From HTCC2207 sp002685195 (GTDB taxonomy: Bacteria > Pseudomonadota > Gammaproteobacteria > Pseudomonadales > Porticoccaceae): a DNA stretch of 64,000 nucleotides. Each line of letters opens with the position of its first letter. Position 1 is the stretch's first letter. Both the position numbers and the translations under genes were made by a program. The DNA is taken from positions 2,356,001 to 2,420,000 of the forward strand of contig CP179212.1 of assembly GCA_051201675.1 (NCBI GenBank). Direction: 5' to 3'. Positions 53,036 to 61,616 of the stretch are shown piece after piece. The notes below the pieces were generated by a model. It did no database searches. It saw nothing but the letters and a program-made list of their open reading frames with translations, and had not been told where the DNA came from.

Positions 53036-53755
53036 ATGGATAACCCTTTCGAATTAATGTCGACTAGCCACTTTGTAAGTGTCGCCCTGTGCGTCTCATT
53101 AATTGTTTTCATCCCTCGCCTATTCGTGGGTAAAAATGAAGTCTTGCTGAGACAGTTAAAGCTCACCCTAGTGCTGTTAATTCTCTCTTTTCAAATTATC
53201 GATTTTTATAAAGTTGTCTATTTATTTGGTGAGCCCTGGAAAACGGCGCTACCACTGCACCTATGTGATTTTTCAGCTCTGAGTATCGCCGGCTATTTAA
53301 TGACCGGGAATAAACACTTGTTTAATTTCGCATTCTTTTGGGGGATTGCTGGAGCAGGCATGGCGATTCTGACACCAAATGCCGTGTATGCTTTTCCGTC
53401 TATCGACTACTTAGCTAATCAATATGGTCATACACTGATTCTTTTGGGCATCTCAGTCGCAATGATTGTTTTCAATGAGCGACCTTATGCTAAAGATATT
53501 TTTATCATCTTTGGTTTTACCACCTTAATATTGATTCCCTTATACCTGATCAATTATCTTCTCGAAGCCCCAGCCAACTACTGGTATCTTTTAGAAAAGC
53601 CCTATGGAGATAATATTATGACGCCGCTACCCGAGGCGCCCTATCACATGCTGTACCTTTATCCCATTGCCTTCTTATTTTTTCTCGCGCTGTACGCGCC
53701 TTTTTATTTTAAGGATAAAATGACGACTTCTCTAAAACCCCATATTTCACGTTAA
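53036..53755 (+). CDS. YwaF-type integral membrane protein (TIGR02206 family)
   Basis: 239 residues from ATG 53036, chosen because the family typically starts with a short MDNPFELMSTSHF-like segment; TTG 53000 is an alternative. About seven hydrophobic segments. LPLHLCDFSALSIAGYLMTGNKHLFNFAFFWGIAGAGMAILTP with its histidine and FLEAPANYWYLLEKP-like turn fit the family. No function is established. It stands between pckG and an alpha/beta hydrolase without clear operon links. Confidence 0.72.
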   Translation: MDNPFELMSTSHFVSVALCVSLIVFIPRLFVGKNEVLLRQLKLTLVLLILSFQIIDFYKVVYLFGEPWKTALPLHLCDFSALSIAGYLMTGNKHLFNFAFFWGIAGAGMAILTPNAVYAFPSIDYLANQYGHTLILLGISVAMIVFNERPYAKDIFIIFGFTTLILIPLYLINYLLEAPANYWYLLEKPYGDNIMTPLPEAPYHMLYLYPIAFLFFLALYAPFYFKDKMTTSLKPHISR

Positions 53756-53869
53756 TCAATAACAACCTCATATAGAAAAGCAGTTGTGGTGTATTTTAAA
53801 TGTTTCAATTAAAGGTTCTGCAACGATCATTCACTGCTCATTAAATCACGGAGTATTCGGAACTCTGCC

Positions 53870-54862
53870 ATGAAGATAATAAAAATCACTATTGCCAGCA
53901 TCATCATGATATTACTTTGCGCTGGAATTTTTCTGTATAAAGGCGAATTGCCACAAGAAGAGGTAGATGCTAAATATACGAGTGAAACATCACAATTCTT
54001 CACCATGGAGAACGGTGCCCGCATACACTTTCGAGACGAGGGAAACCAAGCCGGTCCTGCGGTCGTTTTAGTCCATGGATCCAACGCCTCACTGCACACC
54101 TGGGAACCTTGGGTGAAAATTCTAGGCGAGAACTATCGTATTATTACGATGGATCTTCCCGCTCACGGATTAACTGGCGCAGTGCCTGATAATAAATATG
54201 GTGCGCAAGCACAATTAAGAACAGTGGATGCTGTGGTTGGTCATTTGGGTATAGATAAGTTTACCCTGGGGGGTAACTCTATGGGTGGCGGCGTTACTTG
54301 GCGCTATACTCTGGCTCATCCAGAAAAAGTAGAGGCCATGCTGCTAATAGATTCCTCGGGGTTACCCCAATTTAGGCAAGAGCTAGAGACAATGGCCAAT
54401 CAATTAGATCAAGACCAAAAAGAGGCGCCAGTATTTTTCAGCTTAATGCGGAAGCCCTGGTTTCGTGCCATTGCCAAATATCTCGACCCTTATTGGATCA
54501 CTAAACAAGGTGTCAACTCAGCCTATAACTACTCGCCCATGGTGACCGAAGAGCTTATCCAAAGGTACTATGAATTAGCGCTGCGTGACGGAAGTCGGGA
54601 TGCTACCCTCAGTCGCTTTAGTACCTACAACACAACTGAAGCACCTGTCGACAGCGCTAAATTTACAGCACCAGCACTGATTATGTGGGGAAGAGAGGAC
54701 TCATTAATACCCGTTGATGTGGCTGGACTATTCGATGATGCCTTAGAGCGCTCAACAATGGTGATCTATGACAATGTTGGCCATATGCCAATGGAAGAAA
54801 TTCCCAACCGATCAGCAAAGGATGTGTCGACGTTTTTATTTGAGATCTATGACGCTAATTGA
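53870..54862 (+). CDS. Membrane-anchored alpha/beta hydrolase
   Basis: 330 residues. An N-terminal hydrophobic segment (IKITIASIIMILLCAGIFLY) anchors or exports the protein. VVLVHGSNASLHTWEPW holds the oxyanion-hole region, GNSMGGGVTW the nucleophile serine, GREDSLIPVD the acid and VGHMPMEE the histidine. It likely hydrolyses an ester in the periplasm. It is convergent with the Lrp-type regulator and appears monocistronic. Confidence 0.87.
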   Translation: MKIIKITIASIIMILLCAGIFLYKGELPQEEVDAKYTSETSQFFTMENGARIHFRDEGNQAGPAVVLVHGSNASLHTWEPWVKILGENYRIITMDLPAHGLTGAVPDNKYGAQAQLRTVDAVVGHLGIDKFTLGGNSMGGGVTWRYTLAHPEKVEAMLLIDSSGLPQFRQELETMANQLDQDQKEAPVFFSLMRKPWFRAIAKYLDPYWITKQGVNSAYNYSPMVTEELIQRYYELALRDGSRDATLSRFSTYNTTEAPVDSAKFTAPALIMWGREDSLIPVDVAGLFDDALERSTMVIYDNVGHMPMEEIPNRSAKDVSTFLFEIYDAN

Positions 54863-54868
54863 CGCGGT

Positions 54869-55330
54869 TCACAGAGGAAGTGCAGTTGTGTATTTTTGCT
54901 GACGCAAAATTAAATTGGTGGTCGATGAGCGGACAATTCCTAGGCGAAGCAGGCTCTGCATTATAAATTTCTCAAGACTCTCAGTATCTGTCTCAATAAT
55001 CTTAAGAAGATAATCGTTGGAGCCAGTGATCGAAGAGCATTCGATAATCTGATCTTGAGTGGCTACAAAGTTATCTAGTGTTTCAATGGTCTTTTGTCGG
55101 TGATCCAGTAATGCGATATGCACATAGGCCATAGCCGTCAAGCCAAGAGATTTTGGATTAAGCATGGCCACATAACTATCTATTACACCGCTGTCTTCAA
55201 GCTTCCTAACCCTACGCCAGCAAGGTGAGCTCGAGAGGTTCACCTTTTCAGCCAAATCTTGGTTGCCAATTTTTCCATCTGCCTGCAAAACTCGTAAGAT
55301 GCTACGATCAAAATTATCTAATTTTTCCAT
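54869..55330 (-). CDS. Lrp/AsnC-family regulator
   Basis: 153 residues. The HTH is LDNFDRSILRVLQADGKIGNQDLAEKVNLSSSPCWRRVRKLEDSGVIDSYVAMLNPKSLG, the RAM ligand domain follows (VATQDQIIECSSITGSNDYLLKIIETDTESLEKFI). Regulators of this kind sense amino acids. It is divergent from phhA, with TAGGGTA/TACCCTA repeats in between, so it probably controls phenylalanine hydroxylase in response to phenylalanine or tyrosine. Confidence 0.92.
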   Translation of the reverse strand: MEKLDNFDRSILRVLQADGKIGNQDLAEKVNLSSSPCWRRVRKLEDSGVIDSYVAMLNPKSLGLTAMAYVHIALLDHRQKTIETLDNFVATQDQIIECSSITGSNDYLLKIIETDTESLEKFIMQSLLRLGIVRSSTTNLILRQQKYTTALPL

Positions 55331-55358
55331 GGTTAATAATTTCCTTTAATGCCTTATT

Positions 55359-55439
55359 TAGGGTAAATATAACCGAAAACTACCGCTTTATCACACGCTT
55401 AACAAGCTATTACCCTATAAATTGAGGAATACTACCCTA
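55359..55439. promoter_or_regulatory. Three TACCCTA heptamers, candidate Lrp sites
   Basis: TAGGGTA at 55359-55365 and TACCCTA at 55411-55417 and 55433-55439; the first is inverted relative to the others, and the last two are 22 bp apart (about two helix turns). They cover the divergent promoters of the Lrp-type regulator and phhA. Confidence 0.55.
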
Positions 55440-55457
55440 AAAATTAAGGATAATAAA

Positions 55458-56264
55458 ATGGCAAAACAGACTACCTACATCGCTAAAACACCTGATGCCA
55501 ACGGAGTTATTAACTATAGCGGAGAAGAGCACAGCGTTTGGTCTGACCTGTTTAATCAACAGCAAGCCAACATCCAGCAATATGCTGCAGATGTGTACTT
55601 AGATGGCTTAGAAAAACTAGCGATGCCCGATGATAGAATCCCTCAATGCGATGAAATTAGTCGTCACCTTGAGCCCCTCACTGGATGGAGTGTAGCGCCC
55701 GTTCCAGCACTTATTAGTTTTGGTCGATTTTTTAAAACACTCTCAGAGAAGACATTCCCGGCGGCATCATTTATCCGCAGTCGGGCTGATTTTGACTATA
55801 TTAAAGAGCCCGACATTTTCCATGAAATTTTCGGCCATACACCTTTGCTAACAGACCCTAGTTTTGCATATTTTTCTGAGACTATTGGCAAAATCGGACT
55901 GCAAGTGGAACCTTCAGATTACAGTTGGCTGATCCGTCTGTACTGGTTTACCATCGAATTTGGGCTACTCAAACAAAATGGAGTCTATAAAGCGCTTGGA
56001 TCTGGTCTTAACTCCTCACCAACGGAGCTTATCTATAGTGTTGATAGCCCAGTACCAGAGCGTCGTGAATTTAATGTCATTGATATTTTGCGAACCCCTT
56101 ATCGTATTGATATCCATCAGCCGATTTACTATGTAATCGACGAAATAGACGATCTTCTCCAAGTCGCAGAGAGAGACTTGCACAGCGATATAAAAAAGGC
56201 ACAATCTCTAGGGTTATTTAAAAACACCTTTAACCCAATGAACGAAACGAAACTAACCGCGTAA
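55458..56264 (+). CDS. phhA: Phenylalanine 4-monooxygenase
   Basis: 268 residues from ATG 55458, supported by AAGGA at 55446-55450; a TTG at 55422 is in frame but less likely. The aromatic amino acid hydroxylase core is clear: ADVYLDGLEKLAMPDDRIPQCDEISRHLEPLTGW, then DIFHEIFGHTPLLTDPSFAYFSE with the two iron histidines, and the third ligand Glu in RLYWFTIEFGLLKQNG. It makes tyrosine from phenylalanine using tetrahydropterin. phhB follows 14 bp later and regenerates the cofactor. Confidence 0.96.
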   Translation: MAKQTTYIAKTPDANGVINYSGEEHSVWSDLFNQQQANIQQYAADVYLDGLEKLAMPDDRIPQCDEISRHLEPLTGWSVAPVPALISFGRFFKTLSEKTFPAASFIRSRADFDYIKEPDIFHEIFGHTPLLTDPSFAYFSETIGKIGLQVEPSDYSWLIRLYWFTIEFGLLKQNGVYKALGSGLNSSPTELIYSVDSPVPERREFNVIDILRTPYRIDIHQPIYYVIDEIDDLLQVAERDLHSDIKKAQSLGLFKNTFNPMNETKLTA

Positions 56265-56278
56265 ATAGGATAAGTAAT

Positions 56279-56635
56279 ATGACTGATAATCAGGTTTGTG
56301 ACCTTAGTGACCGCAATTGTGAACCCTGCCAAGGAGGCATTCCAGCATTGAGCTTGGATGAGGCAAAAGCCACAATGAATGAATTACATAATGACTGGCT
56401 ATTGTCATCTGATGGTAAAGAAATTTCTCGAGAGTTTAAATTTAAAGGCTTTGCACGAGCCGTGCAAATGGCGAACCTAATTGCATGGGTTGGAGATCGA
56501 CAGGGACATCATCCAGACATCGGTTTTGGTTGGGGTTATTGCACAGTGAAATTTACGACTCATGAAATCTCAGGCCTATCGACTAACGACTTTATCTGTG
56601 CCGCTAAGTTAGACCAAATTGTTGATAAAAGCTGA
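56279..56635 (+). CDS. phhB: Pterin-4a-carbinolamine dehydratase
   Basis: 118 residues. FKFKGFARAVQMANLIAWVGDRQGHHPDIGFGWGYCTVKFTTHEISGLSTNDFICAAKLD contains the conserved HHP and the T-H-x-x-x-GLS motif. It dehydrates the 4a-hydroxypterin formed by PhhA. It is in an operon with phhA and ends 1 base before the convergent maiA stop. Confidence 0.95.
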   Translation: MTDNQVCDLSDRNCEPCQGGIPALSLDEAKATMNELHNDWLLSSDGKEISREFKFKGFARAVQMANLIAWVGDRQGHHPDIGFGWGYCTVKFTTHEISGLSTNDFICAAKLDQIVDKS

Positions 56636-56636
56636 T

Positions 56637-57299
56637 CTATTTAGCGGGATAATCAGACTGTGCTTCTGGGCTGGCTGCTGAAAAGGCGGACATTTGGTGG
56701 CAATGATCGTATATTGCGCAAATAATAGGATATTCCTGCAATGGGCAGTCAAACCGCAGCGCGTTATAGACCTGAGGAATTAAACACAGATCTGCCAAAG
56801 AGACAGAACTGCCAAAACAAAAGCTTCCTTTACTACCTAATACCGTCAAACGGCGCTCCAGGGCAGTAAAGCCCACTTGGATCCAATGATGATACCAGTG
56901 CATTTTTTCAGCTTCAGACGCTCCTACTTTTGTAGTTAAAAACTGGGTTACTCTAGGATTATTCAGCGGGTGAATCTCCATGGCGATCTGATAAGCCATA
57001 GAGCGCACCTGAGCACGATCAATAGCACTGCCCGGAAGCAGTGGCGATTGAGGGTAAGTCTCTTCAAGATATTCCATAATCGCTAAAGACTGAGTGATAG
57101 TTCCCTCAGGTGTCACTAAAGCAGGCACTAACCCTTGAGGGTTAACTTGCAAGTAGGTTTCTTGTTTCTGATCCCCATCAAGCAAATTAACGGGTATCTG
57201 CCTCCAACTCAACTCCTTCAATTCCAAGGCAATACGAACTCGATACGCTGCCGAGGAACGATAATAGCTATAGAGTTCAAGGCTAGTGTTAGCCGACAT
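56637..57299 (-). CDS. maiA: Maleylacetoacetate isomerase
   Basis: 220 residues of the zeta-class glutathione transferase. LYSYYRSSAAYRVRIALELK with the catalytic SSxxxR, VNPQGLVPALVTPEGTITQSLAIMEYLEETYP and SLADLCLIPQVYNALRF are conserved. It isomerises maleylacetoacetate to fumarylacetoacetate with glutathione. The gene overlaps fahA by 11 bp and is the last of the hpd operon. Confidence 0.95.
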   Translation of the reverse strand: MSANTSLELYSYYRSSAAYRVRIALELKELSWRQIPVNLLDGDQKQETYLQVNPQGLVPALVTPEGTITQSLAIMEYLEETYPQSPLLPGSAIDRAQVRSMAYQIAMEIHPLNNPRVTQFLTTKVGASEAEKMHWYHHWIQVGFTALERRLTVLGSKGSFCFGSSVSLADLCLIPQVYNALRFDCPLQEYPIICAIYDHCHQMSAFSAASPEAQSDYPAK

Positions 57300-58269
57300 A
57301 TTTTGTTACCTTTTGATCAATCTCACCAAAGATACTGTGCCCGTTGTCATCTAACATATCAATTTGTATTCGATCACCAAAGCTCATAAATTCTGTAGTG
57401 GCACTTCCATTAGCAATGGTCTCCAGCATACGAACCTCTGCTAAACAACAAGACCCCTTAGAGCGATCTAAATTGGATACAGTACCAGAACCAACAATGG
57501 TTCCTGCGCAAAGAGGGCGAGTTTTGGCAGCGTGAGCGATAAGCTGTCCAAAATCAAACGTCATATCTACCCCCGCATTGGGTTCCCCGACTAGATCTCC
57601 ATTTAATATAGCTCGCAAAGGTAGATGTAGTTTGGCGCCATCCCATGCACTACCTAAAACATCAGGAGTCACCGCCACTGGCGAGAAAGCACTACTAGGC
57701 TTAGCATGAAAAAAACCAAAGCCCTTAGCTAATTCACCAGGGATAAGATTACGTAATGACACATCATTAACCAGCATCACTAACTGAATATACTTAGCAG
57801 CCTCACTCGAAGAGATTCCCATGGGTACATCACCCACGATCACAGCAACCTCAGCTTCAAAATCAATACCCCAGGCTTCATCGGCTACAGCTATATCTTC
57901 TCGTGGCCCTAAGAAACTATCTGATCCCCCTTGATACATTAACGGGTCAGTCCAAAAAGATGAGGGCATCTCTGCATTTCGCGCTTTGCGCACTAGCTCT
58001 ACGTGATTAACATAGGCACTACCATCAGCCCACTGAAAAGCGCGAGGCAATGGTGAGGCGCAGATCTCTGCATTAAAAGCTTGGCTACCTATTTCGCCAT
58101 TTTCTAGCTGCAGATATAGCGCAGCTAACGGCTCTTTACAGTTATCCCAGTTATCAAGTGCTGCCTGCAGAGTAGGAGCAATCTCTGTTGCCGCCACATA
58201 GCGTTGCATTTGATTATCAACAACAATGAGCTGACCGTCTCGGCCCTGATTAATAGATGCAAGTTTCAT
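57289..58269 (-). CDS. fahA: Fumarylacetoacetate hydrolase
   Basis: 326 residues. DEAWGIDFEAEVAVIVGDVPMGI, LVNDVSLRNLIPGELAKGFGFFHAKPSSAFSPVAVTPD and GTIVGSGTVSNLD are typical of the bacterial FAH family; the acidic residues around FEAEVA bind the metal. It gives fumarate and acetoacetate. It overlaps the VOC gene by 4 bp and maiA by 11 bp. The size (about 330) is the shorter bacterial form. Confidence 0.93.
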   Translation of the reverse strand: MKLASINQGRDGQLIVVDNQMQRYVAATEIAPTLQAALDNWDNCKEPLAALYLQLENGEIGSQAFNAEICASPLPRAFQWADGSAYVNHVELVRKARNAEMPSSFWTDPLMYQGGSDSFLGPREDIAVADEAWGIDFEAEVAVIVGDVPMGISSSEAAKYIQLVMLVNDVSLRNLIPGELAKGFGFFHAKPSSAFSPVAVTPDVLGSAWDGAKLHLPLRAILNGDLVGEPNAGVDMTFDFGQLIAHAAKTRPLCAGTIVGSGTVSNLDRSKGSCCLAEVRMLETIANGSATTEFMSFGDRIQIDMLDDNGHSIFGEIDQKVTKYVG

Positions 58270-58820
58270 ACTACTGTCCCTTTTTTGAACGATTTTGTCT
58301 TATCATGCAACCAAGCAGCATGTTGAGGTGCGCACTTAGTTTTGTCCCATTCATCAAGCATGGCTGGGGCCACTCGGTGCAACTCTTCAAGCATACCCGG
58401 CTGAGCCGTATCAGCTGCTAACTCAAGACGATGGCCACTGGGATCAAAGAAATAAATAGATTGGAAAAGCGTATGGTCAATAGGACCCAAAACGTCAATA
58501 CCTAAATTTTTAATATGTTCTTTTGTTGCTAATAGAGTCTCCATATCAGGTACTTTAAACGCTATGTGCTGCACCCACTTAGGCGTATTTATATCAGATC
58601 CCATATCAGGAGATTGTGGCAACTCAAAAAATGCGAGTACATTGCCGTTGCCCGCATCCATAAATATATGCATGTAAGGATCAGGTTCACCGGTGGATGG
58701 CACTTTGTCCTCAGCTATGGCTAATTGAAAGTCCATTCCCAGTACCTGCTGGTAAAATTCGACCGTCTGCTTCGCATTGGCACAGCGATAAGCTACATGG
58801 TGAAATCCTTGAATATCCAT
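58266..58820 (-). CDS. VOC-family protein, candidate ring-cleaving dioxygenase
   Basis: 184 residues of the vicinal oxygen chelate fold. Metal ligands can be placed: His8 (FHHVAYRC), His85 (VQHIAF) and Glu133 (HRLELA). These three are conserved as in glyoxalase and type I extradiol dioxygenases. It lies between hpd and fahA, exactly where homogentisate dioxygenase is encoded in other tyrosine operons, and no cupin-type HmgA is present in the window. VOC enzymes such as hydroquinone dioxygenases cleave para-diols, so it might cleave homogentisate. It could alternatively have a minor auxiliary role. Confidence 0.75.
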   Translation of the reverse strand: MDIQGFHHVAYRCANAKQTVEFYQQVLGMDFQLAIAEDKVPSTGEPDPYMHIFMDAGNGNVLAFFELPQSPDMGSDINTPKWVQHIAFKVPDMETLLATKEHIKNLGIDVLGPIDHTLFQSIYFFDPSGHRLELAADTAQPGMLEELHRVAPAMLDEWDKTKCAPQHAAWLHDKTKSFKKGTVV

Positions 58821-58822
58821 AG

Positions 58823-59932
58823 TTATACCGCCTCTGTGCTCTCTGTTTTAACTGATGTTTGTTCGGTTGAAATAACACCGCGATTCATTTGATCCCGCTC
58901 TATCGATTCAAACAGAGCTTTAAAATTGCCCTCGCCAAAGCCCTCATCTTTTTTACGTTGAATAAACTCAAAGAACACAGGGCCAATTAACGTCCCTGAA
59001 AAAATCTGTAGTAATAACCTAGGGTCGCCCTGCTGAGTTGATCCATCCAACAGAATGCCACGAGACTGTAACTCACCAACAGGCTCGCCATGCCCAGGCA
59101 AGCGCTCCTCTAACATATGGTAATAAGTCTCTGGGGGAGCTTTCATAAAAGGTAACCCCTGGGCTTTTAATTGATCCCAAGTGGCATAAATATCATCACA
59201 AGAAAAAGCAATGTGCTGAATACCCTCTCCATTGTAGGCCATTAAAAACTCTTCAATCTGACCACCCGCGGTAGCCTCTTCATTTAGAGGAATGCGTATC
59301 TTGCCATCCGGTGCAGACATCGCCTTTGACTTTAATCCTGTATATTCACCCGTGATATCAAAATAGCGTATTTCTCGGAAGTTAAAGATATCCTCATAAA
59401 ACTTCGCCCAGTGATCCATTCGACCGCGGTAAACATTGTGAGTTAGATGATCGATTACATTTAGGCCACAACCAACAGGGTGTAGATCCGCATTATTAAT
59501 AAAATCGAAATCAATATCATAAATGGAGTTTCCATCGCCATAACGATCAATCAAGTAAAGAGGTGCACCCCCAATACCTTTAATGGCAGGCAAACGTAAC
59601 TCCATCGGCCCTGTTGGAATATCCATAGGTTGAGCACCCATTTCTAACGCACGGGTGTAGGCTAACTGAGCATTTTCAACACGAAAAGCCATGCCACAAG
59701 CTGAGGGACCATGCTCACTGGCAAAGTAGTGGGCGTAGCTTTCAGGCTCATAATTGATAATAAAATTAATATCGCCCTGCCGAAATAACACGACCTCTTT
59801 GGATCTGTGATTGGCGATATGAGTGAAACCCATCATGGTAAAGACTGGCTCTAAAATGCCACGTTCGGACGCGGCAAACTCAACAAATTCAAAACCATCG
59901 AGGCCCATTGGATTGTTATCAGAAGTGATCAT
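58823..59932 (-). CDS. hpd: 4-Hydroxyphenylpyruvate dioxygenase
   Basis: 369 residues. Two VOC halves; the iron ligands are His in VIDHLTHNVYRGRM, His in GEGIQHIAFSCDDI and Glu322 in VFFEFIQRKKDEGFGEGNFKALFESIE. It converts 4-hydroxyphenylpyruvate to homogentisate. GGAG before the ATG supports the start. First gene of hpd-VOC-fahA-maiA; its promoter contains the MarR-type palindromes at 59974 and 59996. Confidence 0.96.
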   Translation of the reverse strand: MITSDNNPMGLDGFEFVEFAASERGILEPVFTMMGFTHIANHRSKEVVLFRQGDINFIINYEPESYAHYFASEHGPSACGMAFRVENAQLAYTRALEMGAQPMDIPTGPMELRLPAIKGIGGAPLYLIDRYGDGNSIYDIDFDFINNADLHPVGCGLNVIDHLTHNVYRGRMDHWAKFYEDIFNFREIRYFDITGEYTGLKSKAMSAPDGKIRIPLNEEATAGGQIEEFLMAYNGEGIQHIAFSCDDIYATWDQLKAQGLPFMKAPPETYYHMLEERLPGHGEPVGELQSRGILLDGSTQQGDPRLLLQIFSGTLIGPVFFEFIQRKKDEGFGEGNFKALFESIERDQMNRGVISTEQTSVKTESTEAV

Positions 59933-59973
59933 GCTATCTCCGTGTAGTTTATTGCTATAAGCAATTTAGATAA

Positions 59974-59991
59974 TAGTTGTAATAACAACTA
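59974..59991. promoter_or_regulatory. MarR-type operator 1
   Basis: TAGTTGTAATAACAACTA, inverted repeat AGTTGT / ACAACT with a 4-bp centre. It resembles operator 2; the two centres are 22 bp apart, about two turns. It lies 42 bp upstream of the hpd start. Confidence 0.72.
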
Positions 59992-59995
59992 TTAT

Positions 59996-60013
59996 TGGTT
60001 GCAATTGCAACTA
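59996..60013. promoter_or_regulatory. MarR-type operator 2
   Basis: TGGTTGCAATTGCAACTA with a perfect 14-bp palindrome GTTGCAATTGCAAC in it. It is 20 bp before the marR start at 60034, suitable for autorepression. Confidence 0.75.
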
Positions 60014-60033
60014 ATGTCAAGCATTATCACCAA

Positions 60034-60498
60034 ATGAGCAAAAACAATAAGTCAGCCCGTAAAATACTCCAGCTAGAGCGTTATTTACCGTACCGATTAT
60101 CGATTCTATCGAATCGTATTAGTGCTCTAATTTCTGAAACCTACAGTGCTAAGTTTGCTCTGAGCATTACCGAGTGGCGAATTATGGCGGTGTTGGGAGA
60201 GTATCCGGGAGTGTCAGCTGATGAAGTGTCCCTAAAGACTCAGATTGAAAAGTCCATACTTAGCCGAGCAATCAGTAAATTATTACAGCGTAAACTTTTA
60301 GAGCGCGCATTTGACCCTGCGGATAAGCGCCGCTCTATGCTGAGATTAACTGAGACCGGACTGTCAGTTTATGATGAGCTTGTACCAATGTCCTATGATT
60401 ATGAGCAAGAACTACTCACCTGTTTTAGCGACACTGAACGCCAGCAATTTAGTGAGCTGATCGATCGTCTCTATGAGCATGCAGAAAAGTTTGACTAA
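60034..60498 (+). CDS. MarR-family regulator
   Basis: 154 residues from ATG 60034; a longer frame from 59995 would run through the operator. YLPYRLSILSNRISALISETYSAKFALSITEWRIMAVLGEYPGVSADEVSLKTQIEKSILSRAISKLLQRKLLERAFDPADKRRSMLRLTETG is the winged helix with the DxRR wing. It probably represses the hpd operon until a tyrosine catabolite such as homogentisate binds. Divergent from hpd. Confidence 0.92.
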   Translation: MSKNNKSARKILQLERYLPYRLSILSNRISALISETYSAKFALSITEWRIMAVLGEYPGVSADEVSLKTQIEKSILSRAISKLLQRKLLERAFDPADKRRSMLRLTETGLSVYDELVPMSYDYEQELLTCFSDTERQQFSELIDRLYEHAEKFD

Positions 60499-60560
60499 GA
60501 GAGTCTTCCCCTTATCACCATATGGTCAAATTTTTTGAGATTGCAGTAGGTTTATATTTT

Positions 60561-61562
60561 TTAGAGCTCTATGCACTCAAGCAGTCGAGCCTCTAATGAG
60601 TCATCAATACTTTCGGAGATAATCTCAATTCGACTCTCAAGGCAATCATCTAATTCAACCTCAGTTAGAGCATCCGCGCTTAGGTTATAACCAAAGATTC
60701 CCTCGTCAGTTATAAATACTGCTTTCATTCTCTCAACCCTCAACCCTGCCAATAGTAAAATCAGCTGTTGACGACTAAATACTTTTTCTTGAGAAATACG
60801 CCACCCAACACTAAAAAAGCCTTCACCTTCGTTCACAGCCTTGATGTAACCGCACTCCGGAATAATATCGTCAGTAATTGATGTTGTAACTTGGTGGTCA
60901 TGATGATGATTCGATTGACTTGGAAGGCTTGCTATTGGACCTTGCAACGTTACCAGATCAACCTCCCCAAATTCTGCAAAAATCACATTGGCATGCTTCT
61001 GACCCCAGTGCTTAACGTAGTCTACCAAACGCGCCCTGTCGCTCTCCCTGTATAAATCTAGCTTATTTCCAATGATCGTATCGGCGATGGCTATCTGCTG
61101 ATTAAACGTATCATGGCTGGTGTAGCGCTGGTCGGTTAGTTTTCTTGCATCTACCAAAGTAAGTGTTTTTTGTACTGACAATACTTTTTTATAGTACTCA
61201 GCTGAAAGCACTTGAAGTACCTCTTTGGGGTGTCCAAGTCCAGTAGGTTCGATAAGCAAGCGGTCAGGTTTGGCCTTTGACAATAGTTGATTTAATACGA
61301 TTTGCATGGGTAATCCAGAAGCACAACACATGCATCCACCAGGGACTTCACGGATAAAAATGCCCTGCTCTTTACTATATTGTCCATTCAGCAAACTGCC
61401 ATCTACACCTATCTCACCGAACTCATTAACCAACACCGCCCACCTTTCGTGGGCTGGTTTTTGACTTAGCAAATGCAAAATGGCCGACGTTTTCCCAACC
61501 CCCAAGAACCCAGTAATAATATTCGTTGGTACTGCATGGGGATGATGCGTATTGTCATTCAT
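60561..61562 (-). CDS. CobW/COG0523-family zinc GTPase
   Basis: 333 residues. The P-loop GFLGVGKTSAILHLL, the zinc-binding GGCMCC, LLIEPTGLGHPKEVLQVL and NKLDLY switch and base-binding motifs are present. The linker carries NHHHDHQ, a histidine-rich metal site. Such GTPases deliver zinc to client enzymes under shortage. It is the last gene of the zur-merC-SECC unit. A second COG0523 gene runs off the right edge. Confidence 0.92.
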   Translation of the reverse strand: MNDNTHHPHAVPTNIITGFLGVGKTSAILHLLSQKPAHERWAVLVNEFGEIGVDGSLLNGQYSKEQGIFIREVPGGCMCCASGLPMQIVLNQLLSKAKPDRLLIEPTGLGHPKEVLQVLSAEYYKKVLSVQKTLTLVDARKLTDQRYTSHDTFNQQIAIADTIIGNKLDLYRESDRARLVDYVKHWGQKHANVIFAEFGEVDLVTLQGPIASLPSQSNHHHDHQVTTSITDDIIPECGYIKAVNEGEGFFSVGWRISQEKVFSRQQLILLLAGLRVERMKAVFITDEGIFGYNLSADALTEVELDDCLESRIEIISESIDDSLEARLLECIEL

Positions 61563-61616
61563 TGAATAGTCTCAGACATTAATACCTCGGAAAGAGGATT
61601 AATAAATACTGGTCTT

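Noticed and set aside
60518..60527. ACCATATGGT palindrome after marR
   Set aside because: It is between two convergent gene ends and occurs only once; short palindromes of this size arise by chance.
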